Shown: positions 19,501 to 32,757, counted from the stretch's first letter. The stretch: 64,000 nucleotides of DNA from Wuchereria bancrofti (GCA_005281725.1 SSBO01000013.1:232929-296928), one strand, 5' to 3'. The notes: generated by a model from the sequence alone, not told the origin. Made by a program: numbers and translations.

Positions 19501-22409
19501 AGTAATACGAATTTATAACTATTAAGTAATACTATCTAATAATAAACTTATGATTTAATTAAAGTTAAATTAGGTGCAAGAATTTCATCATTAAGTTAAC
19601 GTATTATTTCGATAACAATGAATTTATTAGAAAATAGGTTTTTTGTTTTTTGTTTATTAGGAAATAAAAAGAAATTAGGCTCATTAAGAAATAGATAAGC
19701 ATAATGATGAAATTATCAGGGAGAAGCAGTACTAATGACGACTGTAAATTGCTCTATGACAATTAATGAAATAAAATTTAATCCAATTCTTTTTTTCTAG
19801 CTAACCTTTTTATTTTTTTTTTTAAAAATAACTTATTAAGCCAATAATATTCTAAGCAACAAGAGTTCGTTAAATTAATTTATTTTATAACAGCAGGAAA
19901 TAAATTTCAAGTTCTTTCAACAATTAATTAAGCTAAATTCATTCAATAATTGAGTAAATTCAATGAAATGAAGTGGATAATTTCAAATTTGGAATTTTAT
20001 CAAAAAAAAAAATTAACCTCCTTCAGTAATAAGAAGTGCTTCAGCAGCAGAAACACATGGATGTTTCATAGGATCATTTCGATAAAAAACGAAAAATGTA
20101 AATGCTAAGGTGGCAGATACAATTGCAACTGAATAGAAAGCTGATGGCCATCCGAATGTAACACATAAATGTGCTGCTAATGGCATTGTGATAATTTGTG
20201 ATAATTGACCACCTAATGAGAGTAAAGTTAAAAAGTGACCTGAAATTTTAAATCTTTTAATATATCAAATAGATCTGAAATTTAAACTTTTAACATGACA
20301 AAATCGGCTTTTTTTTTCCAATATTGGATTACATTTCTCAATTTATTGTCATAATCATTCATTTTTTTTTTCTTTTGATATAAATTTTTGACTGAGATTT
20401 TTAAGAAATAAAAGAATGTAGTATAAATGTGAAATTTAAGTGGTATAACAGGATTGAAAAAAAAGTATCAAAAATAAAAAAAAAGAGTAGAATAAAAATA
20501 TACCAATCTCTGCGATAGGAGCCCAGCTTGCGCTAACACAACCCATCAATGGCATGGCTGAAGCTAGCGCTATACCTGTAAATTTTTTTTAAAAAATTAT
20601 TAAATATTATTAAAAACTATTAAAAATATTATAAACAAAACAGCTTATGATACTTGTTGAAAAAAAAGAAAACTGTTGAAAATATTATGGACGAGAACAA
20701 CTTATTAAAAACTATTAAAACTTATAAACAAAATTTATGATAATATTGCTAAAATAACATCAGTGTTGATTAATATTCATAATAAATTTATTCTTATTAT
20801 TATTAGAGTAAATTTCATAAGTGTTGATAAATTTCATAATGTAAAAATTTCATAAATATCTGTTGTTTTTGCCTTTTTTGAAATAATTGCTATGAAATGT
20901 TTAAAATACAAGCATATCGATTGATTTTGACTAATTTATGATTTCACGCATAAATTAATGTACTCAAACAAATTTTTTATTTGTTATTATTATCTATCTT
21001 TACATATATTACTAATATAACCTATTGAATATCATGCTGAATTTGTTAAATGATATTTTTCATTTAATTGCTAATGACACAATATAAAATAATAATTAAT
21101 ATATTTAATTAAATAACAATTAATATGATTAATATTCCACAATAATATTTGTTAAATTTAATGATAATATGAAAAGATATATGGAATTTGGTAAAACAGA
21201 TATTGTATCATCTATACCGCCACCAGCAAATATATTAATTATAAAATGAAAATTATACCTTGTGTGATACGTATAAATACCATCCAGATAACACCTTGAC
21301 GTGCAGCAAATGGCATTAATGCTGTACCAAATGATGAAAAAAGTAAAAGAATACTAAAAACAATTTGTGAACCGAAACGATGAAGTGCATATGCGATTGG
21401 TAAAACAAATATTATAGCACCTAAACCACCACCAGCAAATATTGTGCTCGTTTCTCGAGGTGATATTTTTACTGGTTCAACCTTTAAAAAAAAAAAAACT
21501 TTTTTCGTTTTTTTTTTGTCTCTTGAAATTATTAATAATATTAAAAAAAGAAAAAAATTAGAGAAGTTATTTTGAATAAGTTTAAAAATTATTTGAATTT
21601 TTCTTTTTTTTAATAAAATTTATAATATTAAAATTAATTATAAAATTTCATCTAGATAACTAAATAAATTTGTTATATATTCATAAGAAAAAAAATTAAT
21701 AAATATATATATATAATTAAATAAATTTGTTATATATTTACAAGAAAAAAAAGAAAAATTAATAAATAAATGTAACCAAATAAACTTATTATATATTTAT
21801 AAGAAAAAAAGAAATAATAAATATAAGTAAATAAATTCATATTTACAAGAAAAGAAAAAAATTAATAAATAAATGAATTTCAAAAGAGAAAAAAAGTATA
21901 GAAACTATAAAGTTAAAAAATAAACTAACCCCTTCAACAGTAGCATTTGATGTCATACAAATAACTGCTAAATTAAAAGTCATTTCATTAGCACGTGTAG
22001 CTGTTAAACTTAGAACTGCCATTATAAGTATAATATAACGTGTTCCATTACAAAAATCACATCTTATATCCGTTTTCTTTACATTATACGACATTTCAAT
22101 CAATGATTTTGTTGATTGTTGCGATTTATCATTGACAATCATATTATTATCATTTTTTTTTATATCAATTAGTGGTAACATACCATTTCCATCATTTTTA
22201 TGAATTAATAATGTTGTTGGTTGTAGAATAGAAATTTTATTTCGTGAATAAGTTGTCGTAGCTGTGGTAGTAGTAGTGGTAGTAGTAGAAGTAATCATTG
22301 GAATAGTATCACAGGTAATTTGATGACAGTCATTTTGATGAATTGTATAAAATACAGATGTTTCGGATGATGTTATAGTCGAACATTCATTTGAATTATT
22401 TGTTGCCAT
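16572..22409 (-). CDS. SLC17-family (sialin/phosphate/VGLUT-type) anion transporter
   Basis: Eight coding exons: 22409-21930, 21481-21259, 20575-20504, 20239-20018, 18879-18759, 18414-18276, 17726-17511, 16811-16572; 1713 nt, 570 aa, MFS-sized with a long N-terminus. Residues 1 to about 120 are hydrophilic, Ser/Thr-rich (near-continuous Thr run at about 41-53) and presumably cytosolic. The first helix ends in [16 protein letters not shown], followed by a loop with N-glycosylation sequon NAT at 155-157. Exon 3 ([14 protein letters not shown]) carries the SLC17-type W-P signature; exon 4 has [14 protein letters not shown] and FGWPSAFY; exon 5 has [20 protein letters not shown]; exon 6 ends in a VLSDKI loop. 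SLC17 proteins move organic anions or phosphate driven by Na+, H+ or membrane potential; the substrate cannot be assigned here. C-terminal tail about 35 aa, cytosolic. No acceptor-type leader is seen at the start; the upstream 75 bases are polypurine on the minus strand. Confidence 0.92.
19345..19412. repeat. (AATG)17 microsatellite in SLC17 intron
   Basis: Seventeen perfect AATG units lie in the intron between exons 18879-18759 and 20239-20018. It is the same tetranucleotide family as the large arrays at 27.8 kb and 31.1 kb. Confidence 0.97.
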
Positions 22410-25400
22410 TAATAAGAATTCGTTTTCTCTCCTTTTTTTTTCTCTCTCTCCTTTTTTTTTTATTTTTGTTTTTGTTTCTTTTTTTGCTTTTGCGTTTTTC
22501 TATTTTCTTTCTGTGAAATATAATTGAGAATAATAATCCACAAAATAGTTGATTGAAATACTCTAAATTATATAACTAATTTCACGAGTTAAACCATAAA
22601 TTAGTTTAGATGAAATATTAGAACAAATCGAATTATTGATTGAATCAAGTTATACAAATTATTGGATAGGTTTAAATCAAATTATGCAAATTATTGAATA
22701 GATTTAATATTAGCTAAGTTGTTAGAAAAGTGCTGAAATTTAATTGGACAATATTTTCGATTCGAAAAATACATTATGACGAATAAAAAGTAATATGATG
22801 AAAAAGACCTAAAACAATTTCAGTCAGCTGTACATTGACAGTTTACAAACACACATACACGAATGCACGCACATACACACGCACGCACACATGCATACAC
22901 ATACACATATATATTAAAAAAGCAAACATCTAACGGTGTCATTTTATGAATTCTAATCATATCAGAATGAAAAGTATCATATTGATGATAATTTATTTCA
23001 GTGTGTTCATTTTTATGAAATATTAAATGTATTAATAAGTGCATGTTTTTTTGTTTTTTTTTGTAAAAAATTTTAAATTATTCAAGTTATTTTAAGCTAT
23101 TTAAATTACTTCTTCTTTATTCTTTTCCTGCAAAAACTTTTTTTTTAAGAAAAAGAAAAAAATTATTATTTTTTCTCTTAAATTAATATTTATTTAGTTG
23201 AACAAATAATGCTTACCAAAGATCAAAAAATTTGTTAAACATTTTCAAAACAAATTTTTATTTTCTCTTTTATAAATTTTACTGACTCACTGACTGTTTC
23301 TTTTTTTTTCACTATATGTCACAAAAATCACATGTATACCTCTTTCAGGTACGTATGTTTTGTCATAATTCTTTGCTTCTTAATCATTTACATAAATGGT
23401 GATAATATCATATTTTAATATTCCTTATATTTTTTTGAAAAATAAAAACAATGAAAAAATAAGGAAATCTAAAATTTATAAGAATAAATAAAAAAGAAGA
23501 TATATAACATTTTATATTATATAATTTAAAAAACAAAACAAAACAAATTTTACAGTAATTATATAGAATAAATGAATTTATCATTTTTTCTTTTGCAATT
23601 TGGTTTTTTTTTTTTGTTATTGAAATTAATTGTATATTATTACTAATGCATTTTACAATTGAAAAAAAAAAGTGTTGTCTAGAAATAAAATTAATAATTA
23701 ATTCATTTGAAATAAATGATAATGAAAGAATTTATTAAAGAAATGTAAAATGTGAAAAATGAAAAAATAAACTGTCATTTTGTTTCATTGCCCTTTCACA
23801 TTTATACCAGTTGACTAACTAATTTAATTAATAATGACTGCTTACAACATTTATAAATTGAAAAAAAAATCAAATAAAACAAAACAACGAAAATGAAATA
23901 CCATATCAAAAAGAGAGTGATAAAATTAAATGCATTAAGTGAAACTGGAGAAAAAAGTGTAATTTAAAATGTAATTTAAAGTGTAATTTAAGTGATTGTA
24001 TTTCTCGAATTAAATATGTGTTGATTGACTGATGGATTGTAGATCGGATTGGGTTAATAAATTTAAGTGTAATTCATTATCTCATATTATATGTTGCACA
24101 AAAATGAAGCAAAGATTACAGATATCATTGAATTGTTCAAAATTGTTTCACAAATAAATTCAACAGTGACGTTGAAAACTTTCATATCTATTCATTCAAT
24201 TTGACAAACAAAAATGATTTGTACTACACCCACAGTATTTCACAATGAAAATTGGCAAATATTAAAATTCACTGAAATAATAAAAAAAGGAAAAAAACTC
24301 CGAAATATTTTGTTTTTGTTTTGCGAAAAAGTTCGACAAAATTTTAAAATTGTCGAAATTTTGTAAATAACTAAGAAATATGAATAATAATAATAATAAT
24401 AATGGTAATAATAGTAACAATAGTAATAATAACATTGATAATAATTAGTGTGAATCATTTTTGTCGATAATGACAAGTGATAACATTAAAAGATGGAAGA
24501 TTGTGAAGTTCGTTAACTAATACTGATAAAAATAAAATTAACAAAAAGAGATGTGAATATAAAATTAAAATTTCTGCAAATATCATAAATTTATTGAAAG
24601 TATGAAAAATAATTATAAACAATGAATAGAAAGCCATGAATTATAGCTTCAACTTTGTTTACATTTTCAACATTAAAAAGCATCAAATATCTTTTTCCTC
24701 TCCCTCTCTTCTCTCTCTTTCCTTTCCCTTTCTCTTTGTCTCTCTTTTACTGTTAGATAATGAGAACATTTTGCCCTGTATAATAATATATAAATTTTAA
24801 ATAATATATAAAAATTTTCAGGTTATAAATTTAGCGCATATTATATTTAAATAATTTTTATAATCTATAAATTATTTCCATTTAGGCCGTTTTTTTCTCT
24901 TCAGTGGTTTTTTTTCATGACAAACAGACATAAAAAAAATTGTAAAATCTTTTTTATTTTTAATGTCTGTCTGTCATTGCAAAAAGATAAAAAAATACAC
25001 AAAAAACAGTTTTTTTTTTTTTTTTTTTTTTTTTAATAATAAAATGCGAAATAGTTTCATACGAATATTTCAATCAGAAATTTTTTAAAATTTTTGAATG
25101 AAATTTGGCTAAACAATTTGAAATGAGTCAAAATGCTAATAAAAAAGCGGTATGTATTTTTTCATTATGAATGACTGTGATGACATTTCTCAGGTGTCGT
25201 AGGTGATCTTAAAAGAAAAAATAGAGAGATGAAAAATTGTAGATCACAATTGTTAGATCATATCGATTATTTATTTTATTGCCCCACATATTTATTTATT
25301 TACTTTATTTATTTGTTTATTTATTATTCTATTGCAATGTTTGCTCATTTGACTATTGTATATCAGTCAAAGTAAACGATAACGATTATAAATCATTCTT

Positions 25401-27256
25401 TTTAATTGATTGTATTATTTACAAATTAAACCATCTATATTAGTAGAAGTTTAATCAACAGAATAAATTTAAACAAAATTTAGCGTTAATAATTCAATAA
25501 GCTTAGAAATTAGAAAAAATGAAATCATTTATAGTGTTTCTGATTAGTTTCAGAATTAGAAATGCAATTTTTGTTAATAATATTGATCAAATGATATGAT
25601 CCATTTTAAGATAATATATGAATTATGCAATTAAATAAGGAAGAGAAAATATCATTTATCTTGCTTGTTTTCAAATTAATTATCAAAACTTAACTATCAG
25701 TCCCGCTAATCTGTTCAAAAATATTAATTTTAAATTGGATGTTAGTTAGATAATCAGAAAAAGGATTTCAGTGAAGTGACTTATTATATCATAGATAAAC
25801 AAATAACTATTCATATTGTATATCATTGAGATTTATTTAATTTATTAACCTTAAAAACAAAATTTTTAGCATAAATTAAAAGATCATATGATGTTTATTA
25901 AAATTTTTAAATTGAAATGAAAGAAAAATTTATACATCAAACTTTTAAAATTGACATTTCATTAGTGAACAATAATTTTTATTAAGTAAAGTGCTAGAAA
26001 ATAATTCAATCATTTCAAATTCTAGCTAAAAATAAAAAGTAGCATAAATTTTAAAATAAAAAGAAAGAAATGAGAAAACTAATCAATTAGGTTAATCAAT
26101 TTTGTGCGAATTTAGAAGTAATGATGACATTTGTGAAAGTGAGTTAAATGAGAAGAAATAGAAGAAATGGGTGGTAAAATGTTAGTTAAACAATCTTTCA
26201 TCCTTTTCAATCCTTAAAAAACAGAGAGAGAGAGGGAGAGGAGATCATATCATTTAATTTTCTGATTACTTTTTTACAAAAAAAAAAGAGCAAAGAATTA
26301 AAAATTTTTGTCTTGTGTAAAAATATCAATAAAGTGAACTATAAATATTGTACTTTTTAAAAGACAATAAATATTTCTTTTTTCTTTCATTGTCATTTAT
26401 TGATTAAAAACTAAATTAGGAAAAATTAATTTTACAATTGAAATATTTAAACAACAAAAAAAAGAAGAAAAAGAAGATAGTTTTATCAAATACTTTATGG
26501 AAATATCGATGAATTGCTAATAATAATGATGAATCAATGATTTGTGAAAAAAAACACAAATAAGAAATTTGAAAAAAAAATCCAGAAAAAGATTGATAAC
26601 AAATAGTATTATCGAAATGGTAATAAAATATTAATCAAACAATATTTTTCCTCTCAAAATTATTTACAGAATCAAATTAAGATGATAATTCATTCTATAA
26701 TATATAAAATTTCTAACAAATATTAAAATTTATGGTAATAATCTTTAAAATATTAAAAAAAAAAAGAGAAAAAAGTGTGTACAAACTGCGTATCGTTTTT
26801 TTAAATATTCTGAAGAGGAAATTTGTAATACGAAGAATAAAATTAAATTTATCAAATTATGCTAATGAAATTATTAATTAGTTATTAATTTTTCAACTAA
26901 AAAGAAAATGCACTATAAATATAATGAACATATTCAAAAACAAAAAAAAAGATAAGTGAAGTATAATTAGTATAAATTTCAAGCTAACGTTTTTAGCTTT
27001 TTATAACATTTACAGTCACATTAATAAGATATACAAAAAAAGCAAATTAAAAAATGTTATTAAAATGACAAATAAATAATATAGTGAAGTATTAGAATGA
27101 TTGAAGGAAATTTTAACATTTATCTTCTTTTCTTCTTTTTATTTAATAATATAATAAATGATTTAAATAGGAGAATTAGAAAATATATTTTAATGAAAGA
27201 AATATGAAAATAATTAGTGAATGTTTATTTTCTGGATCAGTAAATTTTAACTGTCA

Positions 27257-27269
27257 TGACCCTTGACCT
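27257..27269 (-). promoter_or_regulatory. Perfect DR1 nuclear-receptor element
   Basis: The minus strand reads AGGTCA-A-GGGTCA, two consensus RGGTCA half-sites in direct repeat with one spacer base (the HNF4/RXR-type DR1). A further half-site-like AGGTGA on the plus strand follows two bases later, forming an inverted pair. It stands in very A/T-rich DNA 4.8 kb upstream of the SLC17 ATG. The target gene is not known. Confidence 0.35.
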
Positions 27270-27802
27270 ATAGGTGACAAATGGTATTAGTAAATATAAT
27301 GACTAATTCTACTGAATGCAACATTCGAATAAGTATACCTAAGAATATAATAGAGCCTATGATAAATCGAAAAAGTAAAAGATGTAATTTCTATATGACT
27401 AGGGTCTAAAGCCTAGTGAACTAGTCAAATAATAAAATATCTCCTTCTCTTTCCCTCTTTTTCTTTCTCCCCTTCTCTCTCCTTCTCTCTCATTCTCTTT
27501 CTATCCTTATTACAATTTCTAATCGATTAGTTTAATATTTCTCACTTTCTCAAAGTGACTTTCATCATCTACTACAACATATTTTCAAATAAACATCCTT
27601 ATTACTTCATTCTGCTATCTGAACTTTTAATAAATAATTGCTCACTCATTTTCCCTCTCTTTCTCTTTCTCCTTCTCTCTCTCTCTTCCGTTCTTTTCAT
27701 TGTTTAGAAGAATACATTTGAGTCAAATTAATCATTTTTTATTTGAAATAAGTCAAATTAATCGTTTTTTTTTCAGCTATTGAAGGGAATGTTCTTTCAA
27801 CT

Positions 27803-28213
27803 CATTCACTCATTCATTCATTCATTCATTCATTCATTCATTCATTCATTCATTCATTCATTCATTCATTCATTCATTCATTCATTCATTCATTCATTCA
27901 TTCATTCATTCATTCATTCATTCATTCATTCATTCATTCATTCATTCATTCATTCATTCATTCATTCATTCATTCATTCATTCATTCATTCATTCATTCA
28001 TTCATTCATTCATTCATTCATTCATTCATTCATTCATTCATTCATTCATTCATTTCATTCATTCATTCATTCATTCATTCATTCATTCATTCATTCATTC
28101 ATTCATTCATTCATTCATTCATTCATTCATTCATTCATTCATTCATTCATTCATTCATTCATTCATTCATTCATTCATTCATTCATTCATTCATTCATTC
28201 ATTCATTTCATTC
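27803..28213. repeat. (TTCA)n tetranucleotide array, about 100 units
   Basis: Near-perfect TTCA units run for about 0.41 kb, with only two single-T insertions (near 28054 and 28207) shifting the phase. It contains no stop in one frame (HSFI repeats), which gives a spurious 147-codon open frame. It is not coding. Confidence 0.98.
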
Positions 28214-29470
28214 GTCTAACTAAAGGATATGTTGGATGATTGCAACTTCGATCTATAACAGTTGAAGGAGAGCACTGATCATTGACATTACTTATTTGAG
28301 CAGAGCAATAATGTCATATCATTAATTAAGGTTAAAGTGTAAGGAAAATTACTGAAAATGTCAGTCATTTTAGCCACAAAAAAAAAGGTAAAAATATAAG
28401 AGGAAAAAGCTATCAATTAAATTGCAAACGACAAAAAATTTTGTATTGAAATTTGAATCATAGAAATGAGAAAAGAAAGAAAGAAAATAAGTGAATTGTT
28501 TTTGCATAATTAAAATAAATAAGAGAAAAAACTTAATTAAAATTTTCATTTTTCTCATTTAGCTAATTTCACTTTGTTTTTCTCTGCCATTTTTTTTCAA
28601 TCATTTCTACAATCTTGCCATTCTTCCCCCTTTTTCTCTCTTTCTCTGTCTCTCTCTCCTTTGCATTTACCGTAACATTCACATGATAGTATATCTTAAT
28701 CAGTCATGTTTAATTAATTTAATTAGAAAATATTGTCAGCATTTTTAGTGATTTTAATGATAAAGGATCACTTTCTTCTTTCAGAATGAAAAATTTTTTT
28801 TTTGTCTTTTTTTTTAATTTGCTAAAATTTTAATTGAAATTTTAATTGTTGTAATTAGATAATTATGTTCTAATTGTTATGATTAGCTTCAACAAATCTA
28901 TGCAAAATAGTTCAATTCATCAATTATTAAAGTGATCAAAAATATTTTTAAAAAATGTTTCTTATCAAAAATAATGTAACATTTTATCTTTACAAATTAA
29001 TTTATTTTAATTTTTTTTAATCAAAAATGATTCTTATTATAATAAATCAAGCCGATAATTGTAAATTAAACGATTTATCAGTATCATTGATCGATAAAAA
29101 TTTAAGGATATATCAAAAAATTTAAAAGAAATATGATTAATTTGATATTTATAATTTTTTTTCTGATATTGTTCGTTTAGTATTCTCACAATTCCGTAAA
29201 TCTAATTAGTCTTTTTTTTTCTTTCTGCTATTTATTGGAAAATGAATGAACCACCCAATTATTTTAATCGTATAAATAATAAATCAGAACAAAAGAAAAA
29301 AAATTCGGCATTTAATTTGAAAATCTCTTTTAATTTTAATCAACGAATAAAAAATGCAAAAAAAAGGAAAAAATAAAATGATAAAAGGCATTAATAATTG
29401 GTTGATCCTTTAAAAAAAATACATTTAAAAAATGCACATTTCTTATTTTCTAAAATCATAGTCGTTATAT

Positions 29471-29785
29471 TTTTTTAAAACAAATCCAATGATTACCATT
29501 ATCAATTATTTAAGTAACATAGAATTCTAACGAAAAAAAGAAAATAAGTGGATAAAATTTTAAAATGAATAGCTGAAGAAAGAGTATGCAAAAAAAGATT
29601 TGGATCACATAAAAGAAAATAATAAATNTTTTTTAAAACAAATCCAATGATTACCATTATCAATTATTTAAGTAACATAGAATTCTAACGAAAAAAAGAA
29701 AATAAGTGGATAAAATTTTAAAATGAATAGCTGAAGAAAGAGTATGCAAAAAAAGATTTGGATCACATAAAAGAAAATAATAAAT
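29471..29785. other. Assembly gap (N at 29628) flanked by identical 157-bp copies
   Basis: Bases 29471-29627 and 29629-29785 appear identical, separated by a single N. This is most simply an unmerged contig overlap, so one copy is probably artificial. Confidence 0.85.
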
Positions 29786-30091
29786 CATTAATGCTAGTAT
29801 TTTATCATTTTCATTATCAATTATTTAAGTACAAGATAGAGAATGATGATTGATTGAATCTTCTTTTTTTAAATTAGTAAAAAACATTACCATTTTTCAT
29901 TTTCTTAAATAATGATAGTTATATTCTTCTTAATAAATTTAATTATCATTATCAATTATTTAAATACCATATACTTAGAAAGAAAAACCGAAGTAAAGCA
30001 AAACAAATGGATGATATTTTAAAATGGTGTAGATATTAAATATTTTAAAAAATCAAAATATTTTAAAATAAAAAATTTCAAAAAGATGTAT

Positions 30092-30416
30092 ATTTAAAAA
30101 AAGTAATAATAATAATTTAGAGTGCAAAAAAGAATCAAAATTTAAAAAAATTAAAATAACAAATATAAAAGTAAGATAATTTTAAAAGAGCAAATGATAT
30201 TGTCTGATAAAAATTTGAGAGAGAATTTGTTATGTTTCTTTCTTTTTTTGCTTNATTTAAAAAAAGTAATAATAATAATTTAGAGTGCAAAAAAGAATCA
30301 AAATTTAAAAAAATTAAAATAACAAATATAAAAGTAAGATAATTTTAAAAGAGCAAATGATATTGTCTGATAAAAATTTGAGAGAGAATTTGTTATGTTT
30401 CTTTCTTTTTTTGCTT
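30092..30416. other. Assembly gap (N at 30254) flanked by identical 162-bp copies
   Basis: Bases 30092-30253 and 30255-30416 appear identical around one N, with the same structure as the gap at 29628. Probably an unmerged overlap. Confidence 0.85.
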
Positions 30417-30584
30417 TTCTTCCTTTTCCTCTTCCGTTATACACTTTATAGTTCAACGTAATAATACATCATACCATCCATTTTTATCAACGATTTTCTT
30501 TTTTTTTTTACAATCAATTCTTGTTATTGAAAAATCGATCGACCAGACATACATCATTGTAATGCCAAGAATGCCATGCACCCA

Positions 30585-31148
30585 GAATTGAATGAATTGA
30601 ATGAATTGAATGAATTGAATGAATTGAATTGAATGAATTAAATGAATTAAATGAATTGAACGAATTGAATGAATTGAATGAATTGAATGAATTGAATGAA
30701 TTGAATGAATTGAATGAATTGAATGAATTGAATGAATTGAATGAATTGAATGAATTGAATGAATTGAATGAATTGAATGAATTGAATGAATTGAATGAAT
30801 TGAATGAATTGAATGAATTGAATGAATTGAATGAATTGAATGAATTGAATGAATTGAATGAATTGAATGAATTGAATGAATATTGAATGAATTGAATGAA
30901 TTGAATGAATTGAATGAATTGAATGAATTGAATGAATTGAATGAATTGAATGAATTGAATGAATTGAATGAATTGAATGAATTGAATGAATTGAATGAAT
31001 TGAATGAATTGAATGAATTGAATGAATTGAATGAATTGAATGAATTGAATGAATTGAATGAATTGAATGAATTGAATGAATTGAATGAATTGAATGAATT
31101 GAATGAATTGAATGAATTGAATGAATTGAATGAATTGAATGAATGAAT
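30585..31148. repeat. Nonanucleotide array (TTGAATGAA)n, about 60 units
   Basis: A 9-base unit, itself TTGAA plus TGAA, is repeated for about 0.56 kb. Variant units cluster at the left edge (30620-30665, with TTAAA and CGAATTG variants), and one three-base insertion lies near 30880. Because 9 is a multiple of 3 and the unit lacks stops in several frames, long false open frames (NEL, FIQ, SIH/NSF repeats) appear on both strands. Confidence 0.97.
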
Positions 31149-31367
31149 GAATTGAATGAATGAATGAATGAATGAATGAATGAATGAATGAATGAATGAA
31201 TGAATGAATGAATGAATGAATGAATGAATGAATGAATGAATGAATGAATGAATGAATGAATGAATGAATGAATGAATGAATGAATGAATTGAATGAATGA
31301 ATGAATGAATGAATGAATGAATGAATGAATGAATGAATGAATGAATGAATGAATGAATGAATGAATG
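31141..31367. repeat. (TGAA)n tetranucleotide array adjoining the nonanucleotide array
   Basis: About 56 TGAA units, with TTGAA interruptions near 31150 and 31289 that match half of the neighbouring 9-base unit. It is the reverse complement of the (TTCA)n array at 27803-28213. Confidence 0.97.
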
Positions 31368-32751
31368 TAAGTAAAATTATCATCATTAAAAGAAAGTTTT
31401 TTTTTCGTCATTAATTTGTTGTAAAATTATTTTTAACATTTTAATATTACTAATCACATTGTTTTGTGCTGTTTTGTTTCTTTTTTTCAATCAAATAAAT
31501 ATATTTCCGTTTCAATTACAAAAATAATCAATATAATCAAAATTTAATTGATTTGTTATTAATTGGAAATAAATGCTAATTTGTTTTTTCCTTTTTTTTG
31601 CCTTTTTGTCGTTTTTTCAAAAAATTAATCTTTGGAAATTATCGCTTAATGACTTTTTTTTCTTTTTTTGTTTGAAAAAATGAACATCGTTAATATGTTT
31701 ACCATTTTTTGTCATTATTTGAATGTATTTTCTTGGTAATTATCCTGATTGCTTTTTTTTTTTGTTTTAACATTAATGGAATAAAAAAGAAGAGAAAAAA
31801 GAAGAAAAAAGATAAATGAATGGCATAAATTATCCTAAATAATTCCTTAAATTAATTAGCAATAAGAATTAAAATTCATTTTTAATTTTGTTTATTTGGT
31901 AATATGTATTTGTTTTCTCAATAACTTATTATTTTTGAAACACTAGAACAATTTCTCTAACATATTTATCCTCTGAATTTCAATTATAATTTCAAAAATA
32001 TTCAATAAACGATAAATGCAATAACCTTGATCTATTAAAGGTATTTCACTATCTGATGTAATAATTGAAAAAGCGAACAAAAGAGTATATATATTGACGA
32101 TATCGTTAATTAGTTGATTATGTTTAAGAATAACTATTTATTTGTGCGCAAAAATTATCTCAAGAATTAGTTTCAAAAATTCCAATCTATTGATTAGTTT
32201 TCAATCTATTGAGACATGCAAAAAATGATTCATTAACTTCTTGCATTTCTTTTTTCGTTTATTCTTAGCCGGAAAAAACAAAATGAATTACAAGATAATC
32301 ACTGAGCTGTTCATTTCTGTATGAGATAATTATAGTTTAAGTTATAAAAATAAAAAGTAAGATAATTGATTCGTAATTTTTACTTTTGAAAATAAAAAAT
32401 TAGTTACAGATAGGAAGAGAATTTAAAAAAAAAACTGGATTATGGTATTTGCCCAAGAATTATGAAATTAATTTCAGGTTTCTTTCCTTTTTTTTGTTCT
32501 TCGTTGAATTGAATTGAACGAACAATTCGCTTTATTTGCATCTGTAAAAAAAAGAAAACAATATTAACTTCCAAAATTTTTCTTATTCTTAAATTTTTTT
32601 TTAATTGAAACTGAGAAAAAAATTATTTAATTCATTATATCTTACATAGCAAAAAAAAAATGATTATATATATCTAACAATTAAGGTTAATCATAATCGT
32701 TTTTTTTTAAACTCTAATATCTCATAAATTTTTCCTTGAAAGACAAAAATC

Positions 32752-32757
32752 TTTATT
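32752..32757 (-). terminator. Polyadenylation signal AATAAA downstream of small membrane gene
   Basis: AATAAA on the minus strand lies about 60 nt beyond the TAA at 32818-32820 and gives modest support that the small open frame is a gene. Confidence 0.4.

Larger units (their letters stand above)
22410..32751. other. Ten-kb gene desert upstream of the SLC17 gene
   Basis: No exon could be supported on either strand. The DNA is A/T-rich with poly-T/poly-A runs, a CA/TG-rich patch (about 22850-22915), a polypyrimidine patch (about 24690-24745), a (TAA)n patch (about 24380-24445), and more polypyrimidine patches (about 27440-27500, 27650-27690). It holds the large tetra- and nonanucleotide arrays and two assembly gaps listed separately. 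The 5' end may contain SLC17 promoter or 5' UTR sequence. Confidence 0.6.

Noticed and set aside
27780..28223. 147-codon open frame of HSFI repeats
   Set aside because: It is the translation of the (TTCA)n microsatellite. A tetramer without stops gives a 4-residue repeat, and no flanking exon or conserved sequence supports it.
30514..31411. Overlapping 254- and 290-codon minus frames and the plus-strand NEL-repeat frames
   Set aside because: All arise from the 9-base array, whose length is a multiple of three and whose unit lacks stops in several frames. Several frames of both strands being open at once argues against coding.
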